From Ananas comosus (lineage: Eukaryota; Streptophyta; Magnoliopsida; Poales; Bromeliaceae): a DNA stretch of 64,000 bases. Where the stretch lies: contig NC_033627.1 in the NCBI RefSeq assembly GCF_001540865.1, positions 7,065,147 to 7,129,146 of the forward strand, read 5' to 3'. Each line of letters starts with the position of its first letter. The stretch's first letter is position 1. The position numbers and the translations under genes were made by a program. The notes below the pieces were generated by a model. It ran no database searches, was not told the origin of the DNA, and saw nothing but the letters and a program-made list of their open reading frames with translations. This document shows, piece after piece, positions 12,252-24,059 of the stretch.

Positions 12252-13056
12252 GCGGAACGCAATTCATGATATGAGAGAACTCCCTCTCGTATTCTCGAAC
12301 AGTGCAATTCCCTTGCTTAAGACCTCGAAATTGCTCTTCCATCTTTTTCTTATCATTGTCCGGGAAATTAACGCCATAAAGCAACCCTCGGAACTCCTTC
12401 CACATCATCGGGGGTAATGTAGGGGAGTGATTCCGAAGAGTCGCCTTCCACCACACATGGGCGGACTTCTCAAGGCAATGCACATCTACCTTGCACCTTA
12501 TCTTGCTCAAGGGTGTAAAGATCCTCGAACAATTTCTCCATAGTATCCACTCACGACTCCATTTCCCACGGGTCACCCGACTCCCCGTTTATGATGGGCG
12601 GATTGAACTTCTTGAAGGCGGTGAGGCAAGCGAGAGCTCGATCCTTCTCGGCCTCCAATGTCAGATCAATAGGAGTCGAAGTACTTGACATCGCTGGACA
12701 AGTGCCCGCCGCAACACCTGGCAGCGCGGGATATGTCGTCGGCGGTGCTGCCGTCGCACCCTCCCTCTCTGCTCCAGAAAGGGCGCGCACAGGTAAGGCG
12801 GGCGGCTGCTGGGTGACAGGTGTCGCCGCTACCTGTCGGGATACCAACTCCCGAAGTAGCGCCACCTGTCTTTCTGTCGCTGGGAGACCTCAGCCAACTA
12901 CTGAGAAGCTTCAGCTTGCCTCCGCACCACTCCAACAAAAGCGGCAACTTGATCCCGCAAGTCCTGAATCTCGACGGACATCGACGACTCAGGCACCTCA
13001 GGAGGCGGTGCCGGATCAGGAGTAGGTACCATTGGAGGTGGCCTTCCACGTCTCAT
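12193..13056 (-). pseudogene. E1 gag (broken)
   Basis: The likely start ATG is at 13054-13056 on the minus strand, straight after a CTTTCAGG stretch. The opening residues MRRGRPPPMV lead into a Pro-rich region, but a stop follows SQ near residue 52. Other frames then carry FKKFNPP (12551-12865) and the retrotransposon gag core with CLEKSAHVWW, LPPMMWKEF, FRGLKQGNCTV and EYEREFSHI (12193-12576). Gag would form the cytoplasmic particle that packages the RNA. Several frameshifts make it non-functional. Confidence 0.8.
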
Positions 13057-13402
13057 AACGTCCTGAAAGAAAATAACAACCCCTGGTTACACTCCACGAA
13101 TTCGCAACTAACATAAGTTAGCAACACAAACAGGACAACCCAATTAGGCGAAAATAAGACAAGGGTGCTTATTCTCATCTCTCGGCATCATGTTGTCCGA
13201 CGCCAACATTACCTCCTCAAGTTTAAGAATAAATCACACTTGAATCCGTCTCTAAGGCCCATTAGAGACACAACACCACTTGACCTAATTATTTCACTTC
13301 CGCCAATACCATAAGTCATCGTCTCTCACGTCCCTAAATCCTTAAGGCCACAAGTCCTAAGGTTTCCTAGGTCCTCCTAGACCGTTCTCCGCTCTAATAC
13401 CA
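13057..13402 (-). other. E1 leader and primer-binding site
   Basis: 13391-13402 on the minus strand reads TGGTATTAGAGC, one base away from the complement of the plant initiator-Met tRNA 3' end, and lies 8 bp inside the 5' LTR. The leader to gag is about 330 nt. Several blocks match the E3 leader at 52108-52460, including an AGAGACGGATTCAAG block and the TTTCAGG before the gag start. Confidence 0.8.
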
Positions 13403-14516
13403 CCTCAATCTGTCACGACCCGATGCCCGCCAATTTGGACAGCTCGGGCCCCAAAACAGACCCGCCGAACGGACAGAGTTTCCCCTGCCCGCCCGAAGCG
13501 TAACAAAGTCTATGCATACATATCCAAGCAATAGATATAAGCATCAACATTGAGAGAGGCAATCACAGACACAAGAGAATTTAAATTATCTATTACATTT
13601 CTTTTACATATGAAATATTGCATTCTTTTTAACATGTTACAACTCCTTTATGCACAAAAGGGTAATCTCACATTTTCATACAAAATGATCACCTCACATA
13701 TATATACATCACATATCCCAAAATGGCTTTACATTTCATTCACGAAAGGGATTTACATTCTTTTATTGCTATATACGAGGGTAGTGAGCTAATGCCGGTG
13801 GTACACTCTATCTAGGGCTCGATGCCCTTGCCGCGATCCTCGACGTAAGCGCTCGTGCTTGGCTCTACAAAACAGTGTGTGAGAACTAAACAGAGTTTTC
13901 AGTGGGTTCGGCCGCAGACCTCGCCGATTTTTCCTCTAGGTCTAAAAAGGCATAGAAACAATAGATAGGTTAATATGACAACGAAATGATAGATAGAACA
14001 ATAAGCCTAACATGCTCATATACTTCTATATCATGCTTCAAATGTGTAGCTATGTCTTTACCAAATATATTAACAAGTATAAGTTTTACTATGTCTTTAA
14101 CAATGTTATCTATCAATGTTCTACTATGTATGCATCTATATGAAATGCCATGCTCATGCCTTGATCCAAATCCAATCGGTTCGCCCAAAGGTCGAACCAC
14201 AACTCGCCACACACACTGTCACGCCACCATGACCGTCTGCCGGGGATGCACTGTCGCGCCTTACCCCCCGTCACTATCTCACTGTGATACAACCCCGGAG
14301 CTTGCCGGGGATGCACCGTCGCGCCTTACCCCCCGTCACTATCTCACTGTGATACAACCCCGGAGCTCACAACATGGCATGGGAGGCGCGACCTCCACAA
14401 CTACAATAGACGACGCGAGTATGATCATAGTCCTCCCGCTCGAGGACTGCGGGAATCCCACATCCTTATCCATCACAATGCATGTAATGCTCACCATAGG
14501 CCACATATACAATATG

Positions 14517-16985
14517 TGTCACGCCCCGCCCCGAGACCGCTACCAATTTGGCACGGTTCGGGCGCATTGGACGGACGCCGAACGGGCAGCAACTCCCCTG
14601 CCCGCCCAAGGCTCACAACCTGATCATGTACAAGAATTTACCCAGGAACATTAAATTCATACATACACGATCAACGGGGCACAAATAGTGCCAACAACGA
14701 AGAGCAAGTAATCCACAAGATACACGAGTGAAATAAAGAGAGAACTATTAACTATTACATCACATTTGCATTCTTTATACAATTACATTTTTCATGAAAC
14801 GAAAACATGTCTTCTAATTTCATCAAATACATAGCTCTCCGAATCCTCACCTATATAAATCTCTCTCAAATACATAGGTGTGCTAATGCAAAAGGAAAGC
14901 TACTACATACTACTGCTCGGGCGCGATGCCCTTGCCGCGGTCCTCGCCCGGCGAACTGGTACTAGGCTCTGAAATAAAGTGGGGTGAGAACTATCTTCCA
15001 TAGTTCCCAGTGGGTTCGGCCACCGACTCCGCCGATCTCCCCACTAGGTCCGAGTGGGCAAAAGCAGATAGATAGATAGATATTAAAGCTGTAAATGCAA
15101 TAGTAGGAAAGCTATGCTACTATGCCCAATCATATGTCATATATGCATGCATGAATCATATAGTGAAATGTCAACTACTATGCTACCATGTCCAACCATA
15201 ATGTCCAATAAGCAATGTTCAATTAACGATGCTATACTCTTGTTCAATCAATCCTTGGCCATCCACTTGGGTTCGCCCATGACTCGCCTCAAACCTCGTA
15301 TGATAAGGAGACGCACCTCGCTCTCAAACCCGGGGCCGTCTGCAGGACATCAACTCGTCCCTCTCGTACCAAACTCCGGAGTGCACGAAGACTCGGGTGG
15401 AGCGACCACCACAAGTAAAAATAGACTGTGAGTATGATCAATCCTCTCAACTCGAGGATACCCTATCAACTCTAGGTTTACAAGTCACTCGGGAATCCAC
15501 CTATCCCAATGTCCAAATACTATGTTTGGCCTCATCATGTGTTTATGCAACAAGTCATTTTCTAGAGAATCCATCTATCCCTAAGTTCACATGTCTCTAG
15601 TGTTATTTACACTAAGCCATATACTATTTTTCATGTCTTTACATTCATCGAGTTCATCTCTTTTCCTTGGCACTATAGGATTCAAATGTCAAGACCCAAT
15701 CCTCATCTAGCCATAATCATGCACTTCTACTCATACATCGATATCAATAGTAAGCATAAGAAATGGAAACTACAATGCAATCCTACAATGCAACAATGCA
15801 AGAGATGCAATCATAAATGCTATGACATAGAAAGGAGTCCGGTTGCTTAGGGATGACACCATCTACCTTTTGAGGGTACGAAGGTTCTAGAAATGCTTCT
15901 CGCCGAACGTTACGACGAGGTCTCAACCTCCTTGGTCCAAAACGGTGCTCAATCGGCTATATTTCACCGATAGCTCTTCACCCGCTCGACGAATCGAAAA
16001 TCCAACTTCGCCCCCGCGTTTAGACACCTATCAATTAGGTTTACAAGCCACTAAATGAGATCAATCTCATCATTTATCAAAAACCTCCATTTGGGTGCCC
16101 TAAGGTTCACATCTTGCAATTTGCACCATGAAACCCTAGCCTCTAGCTCTAATCCACCATTAATGGTGCTAGAGGTCTATTTGACCTCATTTCCAAAGCT
16201 CAAAACCCAAAACCCTAGGTTCTACCATTGTTAGGGCTCAAGAGCTTACCTCTAGGTTAGCTCCAATGAAGAGGAAGAGGGAGAGGAAGATGCTCCAAGC
16301 CTTCTCTAGCTTGCTCTTCTCCTTCTTCTTCTTCTCATTCCTTTCTTCTTCTTCTTCTCCTTCTTCTTCTCCTTCTAGAGAGAGAGGGAGAGAGAAATGA
16401 GAGAGTGTGAGAGTGAGGGGTGACAGAGAGGAAAGGGGTCAGTCCCTCTATACCCCTCTAACTAATGGCATTTTTGCAAAAAACTCCACTTTATTTCTCT
16501 CAACCCAGGCTGCCTGGGCAAATTTCGCACGGAGGGACCGGTCCCTGGTCGGGAGGACTGGTCCCCGAGACAATTCCTCCAATTCTCACGTACGGGAACC
16601 GGTCCCTGCCCGAGAGACCGGTCCCTGGGAGACCGGTCCTTGCCTGAGAGACCGGTTCCCGAAAGTGGGATTTTCAGGACTTAGCCAAATTTTCCTCTGC
16701 TCGTTGATTTCACCTACGGGGACCGGTCCTTCAGCCCTGGGGACCGGTTGCATCAAGCATTTCCGCAACCACCAGCTACGGGGACCGGTCCTTCCCTGCC
16801 AGGGACCGGTCCCCGAGAGCAGAATCTGCCAAGTGCCAGATTTTGCACTATTTGCTCTCGTAGACTCGACTCCAAAGCACTTTTTGTGTTTTGGACATCT
16901 TTAGCTTCTCCAAAGCATACCCACTCGACAATTAGTCGATTCTGGACGAAGTACAACTCGGGTTTCGAGAATTCACTTCCTTACA
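14517..16985 (-). mobile_element. solo LTR, GGACCGGTCC-type (2469 bp)
   Basis: Starts TGTCACGCCCC and ends TTCCTTACA, flanked by a perfect ATATG duplication (14512-14516 and 16986-16990). There is no internal domain, so it is a solo LTR left by LTR-LTR recombination. It is in minus orientation, judged from the E3 LTR start TGTAAGGAGGTG that follows a purine tract. It contains the hairpin module (14911-15050), a TAGATAGA microsatellite (about 15066-15086), a CT/GA tract (16305-16400) and about ten ACCGGT-centred motifs (16533-16813). Confidence 0.9.
16533..16813. repeat. cluster of GGGACCGGTCCC palindromes
   Basis: About ten copies or near-copies of a 10-12 bp palindrome centred on ACCGGT, spaced roughly 15-60 bp apart, in the part of the LTR before the CT-rich tract. 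Equivalent clusters are in the related LTRs at 20003-20297, 31620-31910, 33134-33425, 49593-49890 and 60196-60487. Function unknown. Confidence 0.85.
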
Positions 16986-18014
16986 ATATGCTCCAGTCCT
17001 CTCGCCAGAGGACCGCGGGAATCCCATATCCCTAATTCTCATAATGCCATAAGTTCATAATTATCATGAGTGAGGATATGTTACATATGCAATAATTTCC
17101 AATTATCATTATAGGTCCACATACATATGCCTTCTAGCATCTCATGCACATATCTAGCATATTCTCACAACATGTCCACATGCACATATCCAAATGCCAT
17201 AAGTCCACATCTAGTTCACATGAATCTAGCTATTCTCACAATATGTCAACATGCATATATCCTCTAGCATTTTATGCATTCACATATATACATCTATCTC
17301 AACATCATGCAATAATGCACTTACAAGTATCATGCAACATGGATCATCATCCCTCTCACTAAGCATGAATTTACCAAGACTCATAGGTTTCCCACATAAC
17401 TCAATGCATGATGATATATGATCAATATAAGTAGAACTTAGACATAGAATGAAATCCGGCTATTTCGGATAGTACCCCCCACCTTTTGGCGTCGTCACGA
17501 AGTGGGTAGCCAAGCAGCGCGATTTATAATCGTCGATTTCACTCGACTGCGGCAAACGAAACTAAAACGGCAACTTCTTGCAATTGACCACCACCGGCTC
17601 AACGGAATCTCAATCCAAGTGATCCTCCGCGTCGGTTTCACCTTCAATTGCGGAAACATAGGATCAATTGAGATCAAAACCTATCATGATCAAAAACCTT
17701 CTTCTGAAACCCTAAAATCCCTTATATTGCAATAAATCCAAATCTCATGATAATTTATGCAATAACATGGATTAAACTCATCTAGGGTTCCATTTATAGT
17801 CATTTTTAAGGGATTTATACACAACCCTAACCATAAACCCTCAAATCTCTTGGCTAGTGTTTGGTTGGGGGTTAAGGGGTGGAATAACCCCTTAACCCCC
17901 AACTTATTTCCAAACACATCAAATAAGGGGTGGGGTTAGCAAACCCCATCCCAAATAGGCTATCCCGGAATAGCCCATTTTGGGGGGTGGGGTTAGCTAA
18001 CCCCACCCTATCCC

Positions 18015-20469
18015 TATCACGCCCCAAGACCGCTACCAATTTGGTCCCGTCCGTGTGCGTCGAACAGACGCCGAACGGACAGGACCTCCCCTGTCCGGCC
18101 AAGGCCAAGCAAACTGATCATGTATAAGAATTTATCCAGGAGTCCATTCATAAATACACGATCACAAGGAGCACCACCAGTGCTGACCAATAAGAGCAAG
18201 ATACAAGTATGAAGCATACTAGTAAATCAAGAGAGAAAGTTCTATCTATTACATTCATTCAACCTCTTTGATACATCGATTACTTCAAGCATAAACATAA
18301 ATAAAACATGCTTTTACATCCTTCAAAAAGCCTCACACCTATACATCATCTACTCTCAAATACAAAGGGTGACAGCTAATGCAAAAGGAAGTAAAGCTAG
18401 CTATGTACATATACCAATAGGGTGCTATGCCCTTGCCACGATCCTCGCACTCGCCGGGGACACTCGAACTGAGACCTGAAAAGAGTGGGGTGAGAACTAT
18501 CTTCCATAGTTCCCAGTGGGTTCGACTGCCGACTCCGCCGGTCTCCCAACTAGGTCCAAGTGGGCACAAGTAGATAAACAGATAGATAGATATGGAAAGC
18601 TGTAATGACAGAATAGTAAAGCTACACTACTGTGCTCGAATCATGAATATGGAGAATGCATGCACAATGAAGTAGATAATCAACTAGCTCGTCATATGTC
18701 CAAGAAGTAAGGCTATTTACTTGTTCATTAACCCCGTGGCTCACTCAAGGATTCGCCTACTACTCACATAGCCATCTCGACGCGTAGGGAGACTAGACTC
18801 AAACTACGAATCCGAGACCGTCTGCGGGACCCCACATAGGCCATCCCTCGAGACCCCAAATAGGCCATCCCCATCCCACGGGACCCCAAATAGGCCATCC
18901 CTCGTGACCGACTCCGGAGCGCACTACTTGTGTGGAGCGACCATCACAAGTCGAGAACAGACAATGAGTATGATCCAATTCTCCCACATCAAGGGTACCC
19001 TGTCCTCTAGGGTTACTATCACCATAGTCAATGGGTTTCATATACGCTACGACTCACATATGCCACTCGTTCTTTGTTTAATTAACAACTAGATGCCACT
19101 CGTTCTTTTGTTTCAACCATTGCGTCATTCTTTTACCGCTGCACTATAGGATTACAAGTCTCGACCCAATCCTCATCAATCCCCTATATCCAGCAACTAA
19201 TACATAATATGATATCAGCTAGGAAAACATAAGGAAAGGCAATGCACAATTATCCTACAATGCATGTGAACACAAGATGCAAGGTCTCAAAATACTAAGA
19301 CATAAGAGGGAGCCCGATTGCTTCGGGATGGTCACCACCCACCTTTGGTGATGCCGCAATGGTAGAAACTCGACTTCGTAGTCCTTGGTCGACGCTTTGG
19401 CTCCTCGGGCTGATTCGAACCCTTAAGCGCTTGATTCGGCGATATCTTCACACCCGCTCGTCGTATCAACGAACCGTCTTCACCGACGCGTTCCGAGACC
19501 TAGCAATTAGGTTTACAACCCGTCGAAATAGATCAAGACCTCACATATCCAAAAATCCCAAAATGTGCCCTAAAATGGCAACGAGGGAGAAATCCGTGGT
19601 GCGAGCTTCAAATGCGAGCTCGAACCATCACCCTAGCCTCCATAGGTTCCATTCGAACCACCTCTAAGCAATAAAACCCAATCTCAAGAAATCCACCATG
19701 GATGGGTTTGAAGCTTACCTCTATACCAAGCTCCAAGCTTGTTCTAGCTTGAAGGAGAGAGGGAAGAAGATGATCCTCTTCTTCTTCTTGGTCTTCTCCT
19801 TCCTCTTTCTCTTCTTTTCCTTCTTTCCCTTCTCTTCTTCTTTTCCTTTCGTTCTAGAGAGAGAGAGGGAAAGAGTGTGAGAGGGATAGAGAGCAAATGA
19901 GAGGGAGAGAGAGGTCCCCCACCTCTCATATAGGCCATTTTATAGATAGCCCCCTCAACTTTCCATCCTCTGCAGCAGCCCTCACTGGGCATTTTCGCAG
20001 TGAGGGACCGGTCCCAGATCGGGGAGACCGGTCCCCGAGAGCCTTCCATCTCGGGCAGAGGGGATTTCGCGTTCGGGAACCGGTCCCTGCCTGAGAGACC
20101 GGTCCCCGGGAGACCGGTCCTTGTCCTGAGAGACCGGTTCCCGAGAGTTAGATTTTCGGGACTTAGCCAAATTTCGGCCATTTCTCGCTGGGCTAACGTT
20201 CGGGGACCGGTCCTCCCCTGCCAGGGACCGGTTGCATCAAGGATCCCCGCAAGCCCAGCCTGATGGGACCGGTCCCTCCCTGCAAGGGACCGGTCCCAGA
20301 GAGCAAATCTGCTCCAGTGCAGATTTTGCAATGCTGCTCTCGCAGACCCTTCCTTAATGCACTTCATGCATTTTAATCACCTCCGGACTTTCCGAAGCCT
20401 ACACACTCGACAATTAGTCGATTCTAAACGAAGTCAAATCCTCGGATTTCGAGAATTCACTTCCTAACA
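18015..20469 (-). mobile_element. solo LTR inside the MITE (2455 bp)
   Basis: Starts TATCACGCCCC (terminal TG changed to TA) and ends CTAACA, flanked by a perfect ATCCC duplication (18010-18014 and 20470-20474). It has the same family layout as the solo LTR at 14517-16985: hairpin module (18420-18555), CT/GA tract (19740-19920) and GGACCGGTCC cluster (20003-20297). Confidence 0.9.
18829..18905. repeat. short tandem repeat in solo LTR
   Basis: Three copies of GACCCCANATAGGCCATCCC with a few bases between them. The same position in the E3 LTR holds a different repeated unit (ACTTGGAGGTCC-like), so this spot of the LTR is repeat-prone. Confidence 0.7.
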
Positions 20470-21148
20470 ATCCCACTACTCCAACCAAACAAAACACTAT
20501 TTTACCCACTATCCTTCTTATCCCACCTACTTCAACCAAACACTATTTTCCTTAATCCTGGACTAACTCTAATTCTCAACCAAACACAAAAAATACTCTA
20601 ACCCCACCTTAACCCTGAACTTAACCCTATCCTTGGAATAACTAGTTTTTTTTTAACCCCGAACCAAAAGCTTACCTCTAAACCAAGCTCCTTCTCAAGC
20701 CAATGGTGAAGAAGAAGGAAGCTTCACCTCCAAGCAAGCTTCTCTCCACAAAACTCCACTTCTTGAAGCAACCCTAGGAGAGAAAGAGAGGTTTAGAGAG
20801 AGAGAGAGGTTTCTCTTTGTTGGTTCAAGTGGAGAGGAATGAGGGAAATGACATAACACCCTCATATATACACTTCCACTTGCAACATTTACACTTTAGC
20901 CCCTCACATAATAGGGTTAAGCTGAACCCACGCTTTCACGCGTACGGGGTCCGGACCCCGAGAGCATTTTTAACACGAAAATTTTTGGAAATCTCACATC
21001 GTGCTCTCCAAGGTCCCTCCCTTGTACCCCTATAAGCCCTTCCGATCACTCGGAACACTCAACGGACCTCTCTAAAGTGTCCAATACCACACTTTGGTCA
21101 ATTTCGACTGAAGTTCGGTTTTGCGCACCGAGGACTCGGTACACGACA

Positions 21149-22165
21149 ATAACTTTTGTATATAAAGTATTCATTTTATGCATTTTTCCATATAGTGGGA
21201 TAGTACATTTTTAAATATGTTTCATTGATTGACTTGTCATTTTTCAATTCTTCTAATGTCTTTGGATAATACACATTTCCTCTCATGACTCTAGTTACTT
21301 GAAATGGTCCTTCCCGATTTGGAGACCACTTTCCATGCATTCGGCTCTTTTTTTCAATTGGCAATATTAGTCTTAGTAGTAAGTCCCCAACCCAAAGTCT
21401 TAGATTTCACTCTTTTGTTGTATGCTCTCACGACTTGGTTTTGATCAGCACTTAGATGATCAAGTGTCTCTAACAGAGTTTCATTTACTTAATCAAGCCC
21501 ATCATATATTAAGAGTTTGTATTTTTCGGGTGATAGCTTTTCTTAATTTTCCACTCTTAAGGATGTGATAATGATTTCGGCCGGTAATACCGCCCTTATG
21601 CCCATAAACCAACCAAAAGGAGTCGTTCAAGTCGCAGTCTTAATAGACGTACGACATACCCATAATACCTCCGACAGCTTGTCATCCCATTTTCTCTGAT
21701 GTTTCTCAATGTGCTGCTTTATCATGTATTAATAATAATCTTGTTTATCGCCTCGGCCTGTCCATTGGCCTGAGCATAGTAGGTGTAATAGTTTTCGGAA
21801 TTATGAAGCGATGTATAAGGGAATCCTCAACAAAGTTAATTATATCTTTTTTAGTGTCCTATCTTGTTGGTTTGGCTTCCACCATTTACTAAAATAGTCA
21901 ACGACCAAACCCTCTATTTAATATTTATGACCTGCCGATGAATTCAGTTGAATCTCTTCAATTAAATCTATGGCCCAAATCCTAAAAGGCCAAGTTTGAG
22001 TATTGTAGGCATTTTGGACGTTGGAGCCCTCTGAACCAGCCCATGGAGTTGACATTCTTGACAACCCTTCATATATTTTATATAATCCTCATGCATGGTC
22101 AGCCAATAATATCCTAGGTGCTGAACTGTCCACCTCAACTTTCTTTGGCCAAGTGTGCTCCACAC
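21149..22165 (-). pseudogene. Tat-type integrase remnant
   Basis: Minus-strand fragments of integrase. A zinc-domain end shows LGYYWLTMHEDY and then C-x2-C (GCQECQLHG) at 21968-22165. The core start reads WAIDLIEEI and later VVDYFSKWW (about 21845-21975). The C-terminal end shows KWSPNREGPFQV, then LKMYYP (21176-21364). This pattern (GxDLIGEI, DYFTKW, WEGPYxV) is that of Tat/Retand-lineage integrase without a chromodomain. Many stops intervene. The element continues on the other side of E1 at 5943 and below. Confidence 0.75.
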
Positions 22166-22689
22166 AACCCCTCATGAATCTCTCACATAACTAACAGAGA
22201 TTCTTCAGGTCCTAGACACTTTAGAAGTACTTCTTCAGTAGTCTTTTTATATAATTGTTTCATCTAATGGACAGTAATCAACTGCCTTCTTTTGAATCTG
22301 ATAGTTAACTCGGCTGTTTGGATTATTTAAATAATCAATTAAAGTTTTCCTCCAATCGCTTTCTGCTATTACTGGCGCAACCATCATTGGTTCCGCAAGT
22401 GAACTGATGGTAGTAATTTTCTCTGAATTTCAACTTGGCTTTTTCTCATCGGATCCTTGTACCCCGAAGCCACTTGAGCCAACTCATTAGACATCTTCTC
22501 TCCACAGGTGCGCTAGTTACACATCTTTAAACCTACTAAGCAAATATATCGTTTATGTAGATAACTCCGAAGATTAGGACTTTCACATCGGTATTCTCCT
22601 GTCACTTGTTTTATCACCACTTGTGAATCACTGATTGCCTTTATGTAGTTTGTGCTCCTAATTCATTCAAGATTTCAAGGCCGATTATC

Positions 22690-23265
22690 AAAGCCTCAAA
22701 CTCGGCCTAATTGTTTGAACACTCGAAATCCAATTCAAAAGAGAATTGTAAACTCCTAGCTTCAGGCAATTTTACCACAATCCTAGCTCCCGTCGAATTG
22801 GATGTTCTAGACCCATCAAAATATAATGTCCACCACGGTTGAAGACTGACAAAACTCAAAGTCGGTTCCTCGACCTCGACCTCGACGCATGGGTAATCGG
22901 CTAGAAAGTTGAGTATAGCCTGACCCTTAACAGCTCTAGCTGGAACATAGTTGAGAGAGAGCATGGATAACGCCAAAACCCATTGCCCTATTCTTCTGCT
23001 TAAAATTGGTTTTGACAACATATGTTTGATAAGATCGGTCTTGCAAACAACTAATACTTCAACCATTAACATGTAATATCTTAACTTGACAGCTCTTGCT
23101 GGAACATAGTTGAGAGAGAGCATGGACAATGCCAAAACCCTTTGCCCTATTCTTCCGCTTAAAATTGGTTTTGACAACATATGTTTTGATAAGATCGGTC
23201 TTGCAAACAACTAATACTTCAACCATTAACATGTAATATCTTAACTTAGTGCAGGCGTAGAACAA
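22690..23265 (-). pseudogene. Tat-type RNase H remnants, including the extra RNase H of the lineage
   Basis: One frame reads GQAILNFLADYP, then WWTLYFDGSRTSNSTGA and ending in FELDFECSNN (22707-22960). This is the second, archaeal-type RNase H of the Tat group, with the DGS catalytic start and the E-C-x-N-N motif. Upstream, the first RNase H end is represented by KLRYYM, LIKHMLSKPIL and VPARAVKGQA. That segment is present twice because of a local tandem duplication (22931-23248). Confidence 0.75.
22931..23248. repeat. tandem duplication of about 159 bp within Tat pol
   Basis: Copy one is 22931-23089 and copy two 23090-23248. Both begin with CAGCTCT, then GCTGGAACATAGTTGAG, and end ATGTAATATCTTAACTT. 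They differ at only a few positions, with one extra T in the second copy. The duplication repeats part of the RNase H linker. Confidence 0.9.
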
Positions 23266-23439
23266 TGCTAAACAATTTTTCTATTGCCGAGTAACGTTTC
23301 TAGGTGTCAAGTAAACGCCAATTTAAATAATAAATTGTTTGCTTTTCTTTATGCTCATTCTTCTGAGTCAGCAAACACCCCAAATTCTATTTTGCGGGCG
23401 AAACGTATAATTTTAATGGCTGACTGCGTCGACGTGGGA

Positions 23440-24010
23440 TAAAAACTGGAGGCTTTACCAAATGTTCCTTGATGTTTGAGGATTCATTTTAAGATTATAC
23501 TTCCTCATCCATTTGAAGGCTAATTCTAAATTAGTCCAATGATCGACTTTAGACTTAGATTTGACTACGATATCGTCTATGTATACTTCTAAGATTCTAC
23601 CGATCAAATCATGAAAAATAAAATTCATTGCCCTCTGGTAGGTGGCCCTGACATTCTTTAAGCTGAAGGGCATCACTACCCATTTGAAGGTTCCAATCGA
23701 ACTTGGGCATCTAAAAGCTGTTTTGATATATCTTCTTCGGCTATGAAAATCTAGTTATAATCAGTATGCCCATTTGGGAAAGATAGGATTTCATGACGGA
23801 CTGCGGCATCTATTAACATATTGGCTGTCGGTATAAGATATTTATCCTTCGACATAGCTGTATCTAAGTTTCTAAAATCAATGCAAATTCCTAGTTATTC
23901 ATTTTTCTTATGTACAGGAACTACATTAGTAATCCAATCAACATAACGAGCCACTCTAACAAATCCGGTTCTTAAATGATTTTTAATTTTTATTCTTAAT
24001 TTGCATTACA
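23440..24010 (-). pseudogene. Tat-type reverse transcriptase remnant
   Basis: Minus-strand frames read ICIDFRNLD, then KDKYLIPTANMLIDAA (about 23800-23900), then VMPFSLKNVRATYQRAMN and VYIDDIVVKSK (23455-23676). The YIDD catalytic pair is kept. VKSK after IDDIVV and GATYQR-like residues are typical of Tat-lineage RT and differ from the chromovirus RT of E1 and E3. Stops and frame changes break it. The 5' part of the element is not recognisable beyond about 24060. Confidence 0.8.
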
Positions 24011-24059
24011 ATATCTGGCTTAAACATATGAGTCGGTTCTTTATAAGGCCTAATTCCTT

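Larger units (their letters stand above)
17852..20667. mobile_element. MITE carrying a nested solo LTR
   Basis: Absent from the other E1 LTR. The left end reads GGCTAGTGTTTGGTTGGGGG. The right end, read in reverse complement, reads CTTTTGGTTCGGGGTTAA, so the ends form an imperfect inverted repeat. The body without the LTR is about 360 bp, rich in GGGGTTAGC and its complement, with several sub-terminal GTGTTTGGTT copies. There is no ORF. The target duplication is not clear. The ends resemble those of Tourist-like or hAT-like MITEs, but I cannot decide. Confidence 0.65.
5944..21148 (-). mobile_element. E1: complete chromovirus-type Ty3/gypsy retrotransposon with nested insertions
   Basis: Both ends are exact: TGTCACGA at 5944 and CGACA at 21148, flanked by a perfect 5-bp duplication ATAAC (5939-5943 and 21149-21153). 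On the minus strand the order is 5' LTR (13411-21148, split), primer-binding site (13391-13402), leader, gag, protease, RT, RNase H, integrase, chromodomain, purine tract (8321-8335) and 3' LTR (5944-8320). Without its three nested insertions it would be roughly 9.9 kb. It landed in the spacer between pol and the antisense ORF of an older Tat-type element. All coding parts carry stops or frameshifts, so it is non-autonomous now. Confidence 0.9.
13411..21148 (-). repeat. E1 5' LTR, split by nested insertions
   Basis: The LTR sequence is present as three blocks matching 5944-8320: 13411-14516, 16986-17851 and 20668-21148. The gaps are a solo LTR (14517-16985) and a MITE carrying another solo LTR (17852-20667). 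The ends TGTCACGACC and ACACGACA pair with those of the 3' LTR. The 14212-14390 part has a local duplication: the TGCCGGGGATGCAC to CCCCGGAGCT unit appears twice here and in shortened form in the other LTR. Confidence 0.88.

Noticed and set aside
19744..20367. Minus-strand open frame of 207 residues with Arg/Lys-rich end
   Set aside because: It is built from the ACCGGT cluster and the CT/GA tract of a solo LTR; low-complexity, no domain.
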